In this document: positions 52,275-61,068 of the stretch, in pieces
Layout: each line of letters begins with the position of its first letter
Position numbering within the stretch: the first letter of the stretch is position 1
From: Leptospira kobayashii
GTDB taxonomy: Bacteria; Spirochaetota; Leptospiria; Leptospirales; Leptospiraceae
Direction of reading: 5' to 3'
DNA: 64,000 nucleotides
Assembly: GCF_003114835.2 (NCBI RefSeq)
Contig: NZ_AP025028.1
Coordinates: 3,128,001-3,192,000, forward strand
Program-made: the position numbers and the translations under genes
The notes under the pieces: generated by a model
Told to the model about the DNA's origin: nothing
What the model saw: the letters and a program-made list of their open reading frames with translations, nothing else
Databases searched by the model: none

Positions 52275-53393
52275 ATGAAAAGAAAATCTGATGTAATAGA
52301 GATCATTATTATGGATTCGGGAGAAAATATGCCTACAGCAGATGAATTGGAAACTTTACATGCAGTTCAAAATTATTACGGTAAGGTCTTACAAACGAAT
52401 AAAGATTTGAAAACTTCGGCTTGTTGCAGTATCGAAACATTACCATCTTCTTACCAACCGATTCTTAGCAAAATCCATCCCGAAGTAAAAGAAAAATTTT
52501 ACGGCTGTGGCTCTCCTTTCCCGCCTTCGCTTGCCGGCAGAACCGTTCTTGATTTAGGATGCGGATCCGGAAGAGATGTTTATCTTCTCTCCAAGCTCGT
52601 GGGAGAAAACGGATCTGTCGTAGGAGTCGATATGACCGAAGAGCAACTGAATGTTGCAAACTCATACCTGGATTATCATAAAAACCAATTCGGATATCAA
52701 AAATCGAATGTATCCTTTAAAAAAGGATACATTGAGGATCTAAAATCCGCAGGAATCGAAGACAATTCAATCGACTTGGTAGTGTCCAATTGCGTCACGA
52801 ATTTATCACCTAACAAAAAATTGGTTTTCTCTGAAATTTTCAGAGTTCTGAAACCAGGCGGAGAATTATACTTCAGCGACGTTTTCGCAGATCGCAGAAT
52901 CCCGGAAGAATTGAGCAAAGACCCTGTTTTATTGGGGGAATGTTTGGGGGGAGCCTTGTATACGGAAGATTTCCGAAGACTTCTATTTCATTTAGGGATC
53001 AATGATTTTCGAGTCGTATCCCAATCAAAATTGAACTTACAAAACCCCGAAATAGAAAAAAAGATAGGAAATGTAAATTTTCATTCAATCACATTCAGAG
53101 CTTTTAAGATACCTCTGGAAGATCGCTGCGAAGATTTCGGACAAGTTGCTTTTTACAAAGGAACAATAGAAGAGCATCCCCATAGTTTTCTACTCGACGA
53201 TCATCACATTCTTTATACGGATAAACCTATGTTAGTTTGCGGAAATACCGCGGACATGTTATCTAAAACCCAATACAAGGAACATTTCAGGATCGTAGGG
53301 GACAAATCAAAACATATGGGTCTTTTCGATTGCGGCCCGAGCCCAGTAGCCTCCGCTTCTTCCGGAGAGGCACCTTCGGGAGCTTGCTGTTGA
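52275..53393 (+). CDS. arsM: Arsenite S-adenosylmethionine methyltransferase
   Basis: The 372-residue enzyme methylates As(III) using SAM. SAM motif I is VLDLGCGSGRD (91-101). The arsenic-binding cysteines known in ArsM are matched by C50/C51 (SACCS), C173 (VSNCVTNLSPNK) and C223 (LGECLGGALY). The sequence ends with a Cys pair (GACC), also common in ArsM. It is followed 2 nt later by an aquaporin-family gene, supporting an arsenic-detoxification operon. The first ATG is used; a second at residue 13 is possible. Confidence 0.93.
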   Translation: MKRKSDVIEIIIMDSGENMPTADELETLHAVQNYYGKVLQTNKDLKTSACCSIETLPSSYQPILSKIHPEVKEKFYGCGSPFPPSLAGRTVLDLGCGSGRDVYLLSKLVGENGSVVGVDMTEEQLNVANSYLDYHKNQFGYQKSNVSFKKGYIEDLKSAGIEDNSIDLVVSNCVTNLSPNKKLVFSEIFRVLKPGGELYFSDVFADRRIPEELSKDPVLLGECLGGALYTEDFRRLLFHLGINDFRVVSQSKLNLQNPEIEKKIGNVNFHSITFRAFKIPLEDRCEDFGQVAFYKGTIEEHPHSFLLDDHHILYTDKPMLVCGNTADMLSKTQYKEHFRIVGDKSKHMGLFDCGPSPVASASSGEAPSGACC

Positions 53394-53395
53394 TT

Positions 53396-54127
53396 ATGAC
53401 TGAAAAACAAAGAACACGGGGATCAAATTTGAACAAGAATATCACTCCAATCTATAATGATTTACAAAAATTGGGATCTGAATTTTTCGGAACCTTTATG
53501 CTTTTGCTCATTATCATCGGTTCAGGAATTATGGGAAACAATCTTGCTTCGGGTAACATCGCCATTGCACTCCTGTCAAATGCGATCGCGACAGGAACAG
53601 GCTTATATTTTTTGATTTCTATTTTCGGATCTATTTCAGGTGCACATTTCAATCCGATCGTTACTGTCTTCTTTCAAACCCAAAAAGACATTCCGAATCG
53701 TTTGGCTTACGGCTATATCGGAGTACAAATATTAGGTGGTCTATTGGGAGTCTGGTTCTCTCATTTCATTTTCGAGCTTCCTGTTTTCCAATTCTCTACC
53801 CACGTAAGAACCGGCTTCCCGCAATGGGCATCCGAAATTTTAGCAACCACCGGACTTTTGCTTACAATTGTTTTAGGAACAAGACATGCGGGAAACCAAG
53901 TTCCGGTACTAGTAGGATCTTATATAACAGCCGCTTATTGGTTTACTTCCTCCACTTCTTTTGCTAACCCGGCGGTAACAATTGCCAGATCGTTTTCCGA
54001 TACATTTGCAGGCATTCGTCCGGAAGACGTAATCCATTTTATCCTAGCACAATCGATCGGCCTTGGACTCGGCATTTTCCTCCTTCGTTTTTTTGAACCG
54101 AAAGTAAAAGAAACAAACCGACCTTAG
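53396..54127 (+). CDS. Aquaporin-family channel, probable arsenite facilitator
   Basis: The 243-residue six-helix MIP protein carries both pore motifs, though the first is altered: N86-P87-I88 (GAHFNPIVT) instead of NPA, and N191-P192-A193 (SFANPAVTIAR). ATG 53396 overlaps closely with the end of arsM; a longer frame starting at 53330 would run inside arsM. In some arsenic operons an aquaporin (AqpS) lets arsenite flow out in place of a pump, and gene linkage suggests that here. Water, glycerol or methylated arsenicals remain possible substrates. Confidence 0.85.
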   Translation: MTEKQRTRGSNLNKNITPIYNDLQKLGSEFFGTFMLLLIIIGSGIMGNNLASGNIAIALLSNAIATGTGLYFLISIFGSISGAHFNPIVTVFFQTQKDIPNRLAYGYIGVQILGGLLGVWFSHFIFELPVFQFSTHVRTGFPQWASEILATTGLLLTIVLGTRHAGNQVPVLVGSYITAAYWFTSSTSFANPAVTIARSFSDTFAGIRPEDVIHFILAQSIGLGLGIFLLRFFEPKVKETNRP

Positions 54128-54199
54128 CAGGTCAAAAAGACGAACTTTTAAAAAGAAATTTTAAAGAAATGCGAAATGGGTTCGCGCTCAAAAGGGTTT

Positions 54200-54283
54200 T
54201 GTGATAAAGGGAAGGTAAGGAAAGCCCACGAGCCCGCCTCCTCCACCCAATTCAGGGCGGGGGCTTAAAGATCCCCGCGGACA
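54200..54283. repeat. Degenerate GC-rich intergenic element
   Basis: Between the convergent aquaporin and desaturase-family genes lies a block with inverted repeats such as CCCGCC ... GGCGGG. On the minus strand it reads CCCCGCCCTGAATTGGGTGG, resembling the core boxes of copies A-D, but the terminal GTTCGCCTTTTTGCC is absent. It may be a relic of that family or a bidirectional terminator. Confidence 0.5.
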
Positions 54284-54310
54284 TTATGTCACGTCATTGG
54301 ATTCGAAATT

Positions 54311-55456
54311 TCAAATAAAAAGATATCCGGCGATCAGAATCCAGAAAATCCATTTGGCCGTTTCATACCGTTTTACATCTGTTTGACTATTCAATGCTTT
54401 GCCCAAAGAATAAAACGAAAAAACAATCACATAAGTGAAAACAAAAATTTCAAAATGCGACCACTTACCGTATGTTTTGATGAAAATCAGGGAAGACAAC
54501 GCAGTGATAATAAACTGGGAAATTATATAAAACCGAAATCCGTTTGTTTCCTTTCCCTTCGGGTAAAACTTTATAAAACTATAAGGACTCACCGGCTTCG
54601 GTTTCGGGTAAGCGGGCAAATCGGAAGGTCGAAATCCGGGAGGTTTGAAAAATCCAAGGAAGCCTTCCCATTTATTCTTTGTCAGGCGAAAATCCCGGAA
54701 CAAATCCGAAAACACATGTACTTCCGCCCAAATCGGTTGAAATGTTCCCAAAGGTTTGACTACACCGTACACCGGCTCTTCTTTTTCCTCTTCAAACGTT
54801 CCGAACAATCTGTCCCAAAAAATGAACACTCCTCCGTAATTTTTATCAATATAACGCGGATTTACCGCATGATGCACCCTATGATGAGAAGGTGTTACGA
54901 ATATCAGCTCATACCAAAACGGAAGCCTATCAATGATCCGAGTGTGCACCCAAAATTGATAAGTGCGATTCAAAGCATCGGTGATCAGATAAGCTTCCGC
55001 AGAAAATCCGAAAACCGCCAAAGGAAGATAGAAAATTCCTATAAAAAGATTCCGAACAAAGGATTGCCGAAGTGCCACGGACAAATTGAACTCTTCGCTC
55101 GAATGATGAACGACGTGTGATGCCCAGAACAAGTTGATTTCATGGGCAAACCTATGCGCCCAATAGAATAAAAAATCCACCAAAACAAAAAGAATCACCC
55201 AACTGATAGGTGACTTTGAACTTACCAAAGACAAAGGAAGAAAATTTCCAAAAGAAAATGAATTTTGTAAAACTTGATAAACAAAAACAATTCCTAAAAG
55301 AATGACCCCGTCCGCAATCCGGCTAAGAGTCCCCAAACTCAAATCCGTTATCGAATCCCTAAAGCTGTAAAAAGTAAGTTTGTATTTATAAGTATATAAA
55401 ATCTCTGCTAAGATCAGAACAAAGTAGAAAGGTGCTATGGATTCTATCAGGCGCAC
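54311..55456 (-). CDS. Sterol desaturase/fatty acid hydroxylase family protein 1
   Basis: The 381-residue integral membrane di-iron protein has its histidine boxes in HRFAHE, HVVHHSSE and HRVHH on a typical four-helix core, plus an extra C-terminal membrane region (about 300-381). It introduces hydroxyl groups or double bonds into lipids; the substrate is unknown. GTG 55456 is the predicted start. It differs from the shorter relative at 62288, so the two are probably not recent duplicates. Confidence 0.85.
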   Translation of the reverse strand: MRLIESIAPFYFVLILAEILYTYKYKLTFYSFRDSITDLSLGTLSRIADGVILLGIVFVYQVLQNSFSFGNFLPLSLVSSKSPISWVILFVLVDFLFYWAHRFAHEINLFWASHVVHHSSEEFNLSVALRQSFVRNLFIGIFYLPLAVFGFSAEAYLITDALNRTYQFWVHTRIIDRLPFWYELIFVTPSHHRVHHAVNPRYIDKNYGGVFIFWDRLFGTFEEEKEEPVYGVVKPLGTFQPIWAEVHVFSDLFRDFRLTKNKWEGFLGFFKPPGFRPSDLPAYPKPKPVSPYSFIKFYPKGKETNGFRFYIISQFIITALSSLIFIKTYGKWSHFEIFVFTYVIVFSFYSLGKALNSQTDVKRYETAKWIFWILIAGYLFI

Positions 55457-55504
55457 CGTCGCATTCTAATTTTCTAAAAAAAAGAGTCAAGAACTTAGAT
55501 TCAT

Positions 55505-56365
55505 TTATTTCGATAGCGGTAGTCGTATTATTTTTTTGTTTTCTTTCGGCAGAAACTCCTTATAGACGGCAAAGACGGGAACATCCGAGCGATTTCCGTA
55601 TTTATATTGAATCTCGGATAACAAAGCAGGATTTGCGGAAGGGTAAAAGGTAGCGACTTCCTTCTTTCCTTTCGGATCATAAATAGGAATCACCGATTTA
55701 GTAACTGCCCGATAGGGCAAGTAGGAAGATACTAAAATCAATTTTCCTTTTTCATCATACGAATAATCGGTATACTCTAAAACTACTTCCTGTCCGGTAA
55801 GAGTGAATCCCTTCCATATATCATCTGTTAATTCATACGATCCTTTTCCAAGGCCGGCAATGAACCCTCCCGTTGTTCCTAGTACGAAGACACCACCCAT
55901 GATGATTACTACAAACCCGGCGTCGGCTGCATAATAAGGTTGTTGTTCCCAAGGACGATTTCTTATATTCCGAACCATCGAACTTAAATCCGGGACAAGA
56001 AGCGATCTCTTTGCCGCATAAGCCGCGTAAGATATAGGATAATAGAAATATTCTTTGGGTTTCAATTTGAATTCCTTGTTGTCCAGTTGTATTGTTACGG
56101 AACGCAAAACCCTATTCGAATCTTTCTCCTTAAATAATACGTAAAATCTTTTTCCTTCTCCTTCCGGTCTCTCAATGGGATTTCCAAACTGAGGTTCAAA
56201 CCATTTTCCAAACACGAGCGAATCTACAAACTCGGGAGGTTTTGTTTCCGATTTCAAATTTTTAAGAGGCAAATGGGATTTCTGCGAAGAACAGGAAAAT
56301 ACAAAAATAAGTAAGTTAAAATATATAAAATATCTTAATGAAAACGACCGGTGAATAATAAACAT
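55505..56365 (-). CDS. Putative lipoprotein, unknown function
   Basis: The 286-residue protein starts at ATG 56365 (AGG 4 nt upstream) with a lipoprotein signal (YFIYFNLLIFVFS before Cys). An upstream frame to 56440 would overlap the GNAT gene. The body contains a hydrophobic segment, GFVVIIMGGVFVLGTTGGFI, which may be a membrane or glycine-rich fold element, and several beta strands (RFYVLFKEKDSNRVLRSV). No known family recognised. Third in a possible minus cluster with the GNAT gene. Confidence 0.58.
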   Translation of the reverse strand: MFIIHRSFSLRYFIYFNLLIFVFSCSSQKSHLPLKNLKSETKPPEFVDSLVFGKWFEPQFGNPIERPEGEGKRFYVLFKEKDSNRVLRSVTIQLDNKEFKLKPKEYFYYPISYAAYAAKRSLLVPDLSSMVRNIRNRPWEQQPYYAADAGFVVIIMGGVFVLGTTGGFIAGLGKGSYELTDDIWKGFTLTGQEVVLEYTDYSYDEKGKLILVSSYLPYRAVTKSVIPIYDPKGKKEVATFYPSANPALLSEIQYKYGNRSDVPVFAVYKEFLPKENKKIIRLPLSK

Positions 56366-56384
56366 TAAACCTATGATTTGGATC

Positions 56385-57023
56385 TTATGAAAATTTAAAA
56401 TCCTTTCTTTCCACTTCCATATAATGATGATCAGGCACAATACCCGAAGCGCCGGGGAGATTCCTGGTAGCGATCACTTGGAAACCCAAACTTTTATAGA
56501 GAGAAATGGCGGGCTCGTTCTCTACGGATACATCTAAGGATATTTTTTTCGATTTCGGATTGGCACTGATCGCATAACGCATCATTTCTTTTGCAATTCC
56601 TTTTTTTCTTTCCGATTCGGACACCGCAATATGACCTAAGTACAAACAATCGGATTTGGGAGGTTGAATCATCGCCTCCGCTTTGAGTCCGCGCGTGATT
56701 ACTCTCAATGCTTTGCTTCCGTAAATGGAAAGAATTCTGATTGCGGTACCGACGGTTAATAATAAGAACACGGGCTGCTTGTAAACAATCAGACTACCCA
56801 CTACCGAATCTCCTTGGGTAGCTACAAAATGATTGGAATAGGAAATCGTATTTCCCCGTTCCACAAAGGATTTTTGTAAAAAATCAAATGGGCTTGTGGC
56901 CCCTTCCTGAAACACAAAAGACCATGCCTTGGGACCTGAAGAATAAATCAAAGGAACTGCTCCCTCTACATCTTTTGGGAGCGCGGGACGAATGGAGAAA
57001 TCTTTGTTTGTTACATTTGCCAT
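56385..57023 (-). CDS. GNAT-family N-acetyltransferase
   Basis: The 212-residue acetyl-CoA-dependent transferase has motif A, LYLGHIAVSESERKKGIAKE (R/Q-x-x-G-x-G/A type in ERKKGIA), followed by ISLDVSVENEPAISLYKSLGF, the typical C-terminal motif B. N-terminal region begins FSIRPALPKDVEGAV, the usual GNAT strand and helix. Substrate unknown. The hairpin at 57040-57065 separates it from the lipoprotein gene upstream. Confidence 0.85.
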   Translation of the reverse strand: MANVTNKDFSIRPALPKDVEGAVPLIYSSGPKAWSFVFQEGATSPFDFLQKSFVERGNTISYSNHFVATQGDSVVGSLIVYKQPVFLLLTVGTAIRILSIYGSKALRVITRGLKAEAMIQPPKSDCLYLGHIAVSESERKKGIAKEMMRYAISANPKSKKISLDVSVENEPAISLYKSLGFQVIATRNLPGASGIVPDHHYMEVERKDFKFS

Positions 57024-57039
57024 AGGAAAATCTGAATCT

Positions 57040-57065
57040 AAAATATGAAGCTTTCCTCATATTTT
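57040..57065. terminator. Hairpin between lipoprotein and GNAT genes
   Basis: AAAATATGA-agctttcc-TCATATTTT has perfect 9-bp arms, AT-rich with a T-run within the 3' arm. It lies 43 nt after the stop of the minus-strand lipoprotein gene and 17 nt before the GNAT start, consistent with a weak intrinsic terminator. Confidence 0.45.
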
Positions 57066-57107
57066 CAATTCTAAATTTCAGATCCTTCTCATTTTTTCAG
57101 GTTAGAA

Positions 57108-57407
57108 CTACAACCTCCACTTACCCGGATTGCCTGCGTTATGAAATCTTCCCGCAGGAACATGGAATGGGTTGTGATGTGAGCCACCGCCCCCGCGGTT
57201 ATAGGAAGGTTGTTGATAATAGTACATCCGGTTGTAGTTGTAATTTCCCGAATTTCCGTTGTAGTGCTGATTGTTTCTACAAGACGGTTCATTGTAACAA
57301 TCTCTTTCGTAGTAATTGCCGGAAGCACATCCTACAAATAAAAACAAAGACAGATTCAAAATTCCAAATATTCCCAACTTCCATTTCCGATTCCGATTCG
57401 ATTTCAT
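57108..57407 (-). CDS. Small Tyr/Asn/Gly-rich lipoprotein
   Basis: The 99-residue protein has a clean lipoprotein signal (LGIFGILNLSLFLFVG before Cys). The mature part is low-complexity with many Y, N, G, Q and H (NYYERDCYNEPSC, YNYNRMYYYQQ, GGGGSHHNPFH), probably disordered. ATG 57407 has AGGAG 6 nt upstream; the longer frame to 57446 lacks this. It resembles other spirochaetal Tyr-rich small lipoproteins only in general composition; function unknown, possibly metal binding through His. Confidence 0.65.
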   Translation of the reverse strand: MKSNRNRKWKLGIFGILNLSLFLFVGCASGNYYERDCYNEPSCRNNQHYNGNSGNYNYNRMYYYQQPSYNRGGGGSHHNPFHVPAGRFHNAGNPGKWRL

Positions 57408-57507
57408 ATGATTCTCCTTAACAAGAATCATTTTATAGGAAAACAAAACGACTTCAATAGGGGATAGTTACTAGTTGCGGAAACTACCTATGCATTCGGT
57501 GATCTGC

Positions 57508-58125
57508 TTATCTGATTTTATCTCTGAGGTCGGTTTCAAGCTCCTTTGCGATTTGCCCCAAAGCTTCATTCCAACCCAAAACCAAAGCTTCCGGTTCTTT
57601 TTTGCCGATAGGAGCCGCTTTTTCATACGTTTTTCGAAGTAGAATCTTGGTATTGCCTTCCGTTTCAATATAGAAAAGAAATTCGATTTCCAATACTGCT
57701 TTCGGAGAGTTTCTAAAATCACCGTACAAAGAACGCACGTTAGCTTCCAAATAATGAGTAGGTTCGATTTTTGTATTGGAACTTGCATCCCATTCGAACA
57801 GTTTGAGTTGGATCAGACCTTTTAAGATTTCTTCCTTCAGATTGGTTGCCGGAGGAATAAAGAAAAGATTGTAATAGTCCGATTCGTAACTCACATCGTC
57901 TTTTCTATACACAAGCTCCTTTCCTTCGAATTTCTGTGAAATGGAAAACCGCCTTACTTTGACGGCAGATCCTTTCGAAGGAGAAAGGTTCGGGCTGGAA
58001 AATCCTGTCTCGATCAGAAAAAACTTTTTTTCGGGAAATGTTTTGGAGATCCCGAAACAACCAAACGAAGAAAAGGCGATAAGAATCGAAGCAATAGGAA
58101 GTAAAATTTTCTTTTTAAATAACAT
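57508..58125 (-). CDS. Mla-system auxiliary lipoprotein
   Basis: The 205-residue protein has a lipoprotein signal (IASILIAFSSFG before Cys) followed by a beta/alpha domain (KKFFLIETG, VKVRRFSISQKFEGKELVYRKDD, YYNLFFIPP, HYLEANVRSLYGDF). This is the pattern of the ABC-type transport auxiliary component that accompanies MCE transporters (PqiC/LetB-associated type). It is the last gene of the minus operon with mlaD, mlaF and mlaE. Start ATG 58125 is preferred over an earlier frame that overlaps mlaD. Confidence 0.78.
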   Translation of the reverse strand: MLFKKKILLPIASILIAFSSFGCFGISKTFPEKKFFLIETGFSSPNLSPSKGSAVKVRRFSISQKFEGKELVYRKDDVSYESDYYNLFFIPPATNLKEEILKGLIQLKLFEWDASSNTKIEPTHYLEANVRSLYGDFRNSPKAVLEIEFLFYIETEGNTKILLRKTYEKAAPIGKKEPEALVLGWNEALGQIAKELETDLRDKIR

Positions 58126-58142
58126 AACTGAACTTTTACCCG

Positions 58143-59090
58143 TTATTTCCATATTTTGGATTTATTAGGAGCTTCTCCGAATAAGAACTGAGACGGATAT
58201 TTTTTGGCATTTGCGGTAACTTCCCTTAAGTCCTCGGAAGCAATCCGAAGATTTTCAATGGAAACGGAGATATCTCCTTGGTTGGATGCAAGCAGAGTAT
58301 CGAGTCGTTTGATCGTTGTTTGCAATTGAGTGATCGTTTGATCGATTTTTTTGGGAGTGTTTTGAAGCTCCGGTTGTGCAATCAGATTTTTCACTTCCGC
58401 ATTTGTTTTACGAAGTTCCGCAAGTAGACCCACCGCTTCCCTGGAAATATCTCCCAATCTTGCATCGGTTACCGTTTGGCTGAGATTATTCACCAAGTCA
58501 TTAACACCTGTTAATATTTTATTTACGTCCGCCTTGTCCAACGAGTCGAAGAACTTATCGACCGATGCGGTAAAACGGGAGATCGTACTAGGCGCGGAAG
58601 GAATGTAATTGGTTTTAGGTTCCCATTTGATGTCCAAAGGAGGATTCTTTTCCGGATTAAGATAATCCAATTCCAAATAAGCGGTTCCGGTCAACCCTTG
58701 AGACGCCAAACGAACGCGAAGTCCGTTATGAATCATCCTTTCTACCGTTTTTTTAAGCTCGTTACCGCTCACTCCTTGCACAAAATCGGGAACAGACATT
58801 TTGATAATCACATAACGTCCGTAACGATAGGACATTTCTCCGTCCAGCTTGTCAGGGTATTCGTTTTGTACAAATGAAATCGCTTCTACCGATCCGACTT
58901 TTACACCACGGTGTTTTACAGGAGAGCCTATGTCCAAACCTTGAACCGATTCATCAAAGTATGTTTCCAATTTGATCGATCTTTGGAACAAGGCGCCCGC
59001 AGTGAATGTAATTACAAATCCGATGAGAGCAAAAAAACTGGCGAGTACGAATACACCCACCTTAAAATAACTCATATTCACTTGGTTCAT
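58143..59090 (-). CDS. mlaD: MCE-domain lipid-binding protein MlaD
   Basis: The 315-residue protein has an N-terminal membrane anchor (VGVFVLASFFALIGFVITF), then an MCE domain (about 38-130: LETYFDESVQGLDIGSPVKHRGVKVG). A long helical C-terminal region (about 165-305) follows, which in MCE proteins forms a channel tip. It shuttles phospholipids across the periplasm with the ABC permease. Its ATG overlaps the mlaF stop by 4 nt. Confidence 0.9.
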   Translation of the reverse strand: MNQVNMSYFKVGVFVLASFFALIGFVITFTAGALFQRSIKLETYFDESVQGLDIGSPVKHRGVKVGSVEAISFVQNEYPDKLDGEMSYRYGRYVIIKMSVPDFVQGVSGNELKKTVERMIHNGLRVRLASQGLTGTAYLELDYLNPEKNPPLDIKWEPKTNYIPSAPSTISRFTASVDKFFDSLDKADVNKILTGVNDLVNNLSQTVTDARLGDISREAVGLLAELRKTNAEVKNLIAQPELQNTPKKIDQTITQLQTTIKRLDTLLASNQGDISVSIENLRIASEDLREVTANAKKYPSQFLFGEAPNKSKIWK

Positions 59091-59851
59091 TTTCCGGTAC
59101 TCTCCTCGGGAAGTCGGTTGAAAAATCTATACACAAAAGACCCTTTTGCTTTTTCTTTTAAATCTTTGGGGCGACCTTCGGCGATGATTCCCTTTGTTTC
59201 TTTGTCCAAAACAATCACCCGATCCGCCATGGTAAAAACAGACGGCAATTCATGTGTCACGATCACAAAAGTAACTCCAAGGGATCTCGACAAACGGATG
59301 ATTAGGTGATCCAAATCCACACTCGTAATGGGATCGAGTCCCGCCGAAGGTTCATCTAAAAATAATATCTCCGGGTCCATCGCCATTGCCCGGGCAATCG
59401 CCGCTCTTTTTTTCATCCCGCCGGAAAGTTCGGACGGCATAAGATCTACGAACGCTTCCAAACCCACCATCTTCAGTTTCATTCTTGCGATGGTATCCAT
59501 AGCTTCGACGGGAAGATTTGTAAATTCTTCCAAAGGAAGTTTTACATTTTGCAATAATGTCATGGAACCGAAAAGAGCACTTTGTTGGTACATCACCCCG
59601 ATTTTATTCCAAATGCGGATTTTATCTTTTCCTGTGGCGGTGACGATATCGTCTTCTTCAATCCAAATCTTACCGCTGATAGGTGGAGTAAGTCCGATCA
59701 TATTTTTCAAGACAGTGGATTTGCCGCAACCCGAGCCGCCTAAGATTCCGAAGATCTCTCCTCTTTTGACTGAGAAGGAAATATCATTCATAACGATATT
59801 TTGGCCGTATCCGGTTTTCAAATGTTCCACTTCTATGATCGAGTCTTCCAT
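59087..59851 (-). CDS. mlaF: Lipid ABC transporter ATPase MlaF
   Basis: The 254-residue ABC ATPase has Walker A GGSGCGKST, signature LSGGMKKRAAIARA, Walker B ILFLDEPSAGLD and the switch histidine in FVIVTHELPS. The ATG at 59849-59851 overlaps the permease stop (TAATG), so the longer frame to 59989 is not used. It energises phospholipid transport with MlaE and MlaD. LSGGMKKRAAIARA is a variant typical of Mla-type ATPases. Confidence 0.93.
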   Translation of the reverse strand: MEDSIIEVEHLKTGYGQNIVMNDISFSVKRGEIFGILGGSGCGKSTVLKNMIGLTPPISGKIWIEEDDIVTATGKDKIRIWNKIGVMYQQSALFGSMTLLQNVKLPLEEFTNLPVEAMDTIARMKLKMVGLEAFVDLMPSELSGGMKKRAAIARAMAMDPEILFLDEPSAGLDPITSVDLDHLIIRLSRSLGVTFVIVTHELPSVFTMADRVIVLDKETKGIIAEGRPKDLKEKAKGSFVYRFFNRLPEESTGK

Positions 59852-60975
59852 TATATCCCCAGATAAAAGTAAACGATGGAAAATATTCCGTCCAAAATCG
59901 AAACCAATATGATGGAACCGACTACTGCCGCCGTTGTAGATTCTCCTACGGCACCGGCACCCGTTGTGGTTTTCAATCCCCGGTAACATCCTATCGCAGC
60001 AATGATCATTCCGAAAAAATAAGACTTCAAAAGTCCGCCGGCAATATCGTTAAAACCGACCGCGATGTTTACTTGGTTGACAAAAGTAACGAGTGGAAAG
60101 CCGAAACTGAGTAATACGATCGCACCGCCGATCAAGCCGAATAAATTAAAAACAACTGTTAGGAGAGGTGTCATAAGAAGCGAAGCCACAAGCCTTGGAA
60201 CAATCAAAAACTGAACGGGGGGAAGACCCATCGTAGTCAAGGCATCGATCTCTTCCGATACCTTCATAGTTCCAAGCTCTGCGGCAAAAGCGGAACCCGA
60301 TCTGCCGGACAGAATGAACGCCGTCATAAGAGGCCCGAGTTCTCTGAATAAAGACAAACCGACCAAGTTAGCCACAAAAATCTCAGCGCCGAACCTGCGC
60401 ATCGGGATAGCTGACTGAAAAGACATGATGAGTCCCAGTAAAAATCCGATCATGGCAATGATGGGAAATGCATTCACTCCCATCGCCTCCGAAACCCGGA
60501 ATACGTCTTTCCAACGAATGCGGGAAGGATGAAATACAGATTTCCAGAAAGAGACCGTCAATTCGCCCGTGAAAGAAATAAGAAAAGATAACTCGGTTAT
60601 GTAATCAATGGTGAACTTTCCGATTTTTTCGGGTTTGCCCAATTTGAGCACGGGAGGACGAAAGGAAGCCTTCGATTCTTCCGTAGCTATTTTATAGGAA
60701 TATTGGAATTTTTCGTTTAACTCGTGTAACTCGAACCGGTTGTGTTTGTTTTCCTGGAAGGTTTTCAAAAAATGTAAAAAGGAAATCCCGGAAGAATCCG
60801 TGTTTTTCAACTTTTTTGCGATGACCCGAATCAACTGGGGAGATTGGTTTTTTAATTGAGAATTCGCCTCAGCCCATGTTTCTGCTGTTTGGTGAGACAA
60901 TAATACTTCGGGAAGATAGACCTCTAGAGTACTCCCCTCCCATAAAAATGATGTTGATCTAGCATTGTCTGCCAC
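59851..60975 (-). CDS. mlaE: Lipid ABC permease MlaE with fused N-terminal STAS domain
   Basis: In this 374-residue protein the first 110 residues have a STAS fold (LEVYLPEVLL ... NTDSSGISFLHFLKTF, the DSSG loop being the hallmark), the role played by separate MlaB in proteobacteria. Residues 120-374 are the MlaE permease with FPIIAMIGFLLGLIMSFQS and a GPLMTAFILSGRSGSAFAAELG segment. It is the first gene of the minus operon, with AraC-type regulator divergent about 94 nt away. Confidence 0.93.
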   Translation of the reverse strand: MADNARSTSFLWEGSTLEVYLPEVLLSHQTAETWAEANSQLKNQSPQLIRVIAKKLKNTDSSGISFLHFLKTFQENKHNRFELHELNEKFQYSYKIATEESKASFRPPVLKLGKPEKIGKFTIDYITELSFLISFTGELTVSFWKSVFHPSRIRWKDVFRVSEAMGVNAFPIIAMIGFLLGLIMSFQSAIPMRRFGAEIFVANLVGLSLFRELGPLMTAFILSGRSGSAFAAELGTMKVSEEIDALTTMGLPPVQFLIVPRLVASLLMTPLLTVVFNLFGLIGGAIVLLSFGFPLVTFVNQVNIAVGFNDIAGGLLKSYFFGMIIAAIGCYRGLKTTTGAGAVGESTTAAVVGSIILVSILDGIFSIVYFYLGI

Positions 60976-61068
60976 GATATTTTCTATCTAAAATAATACT
61001 GGTTTCTTATTTATGGCAAGTGATTTTATTTTGATTTTCTAAGTGTTTGGGAGACAAAATTAAAATAC

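Noticed and set aside
59852..59989. N-terminal extension of mlaF
   Set aside because: It runs into mlaE coding sequence; the ATG overlapping the mlaE stop is standard coupling and gives a normal-length ATPase.
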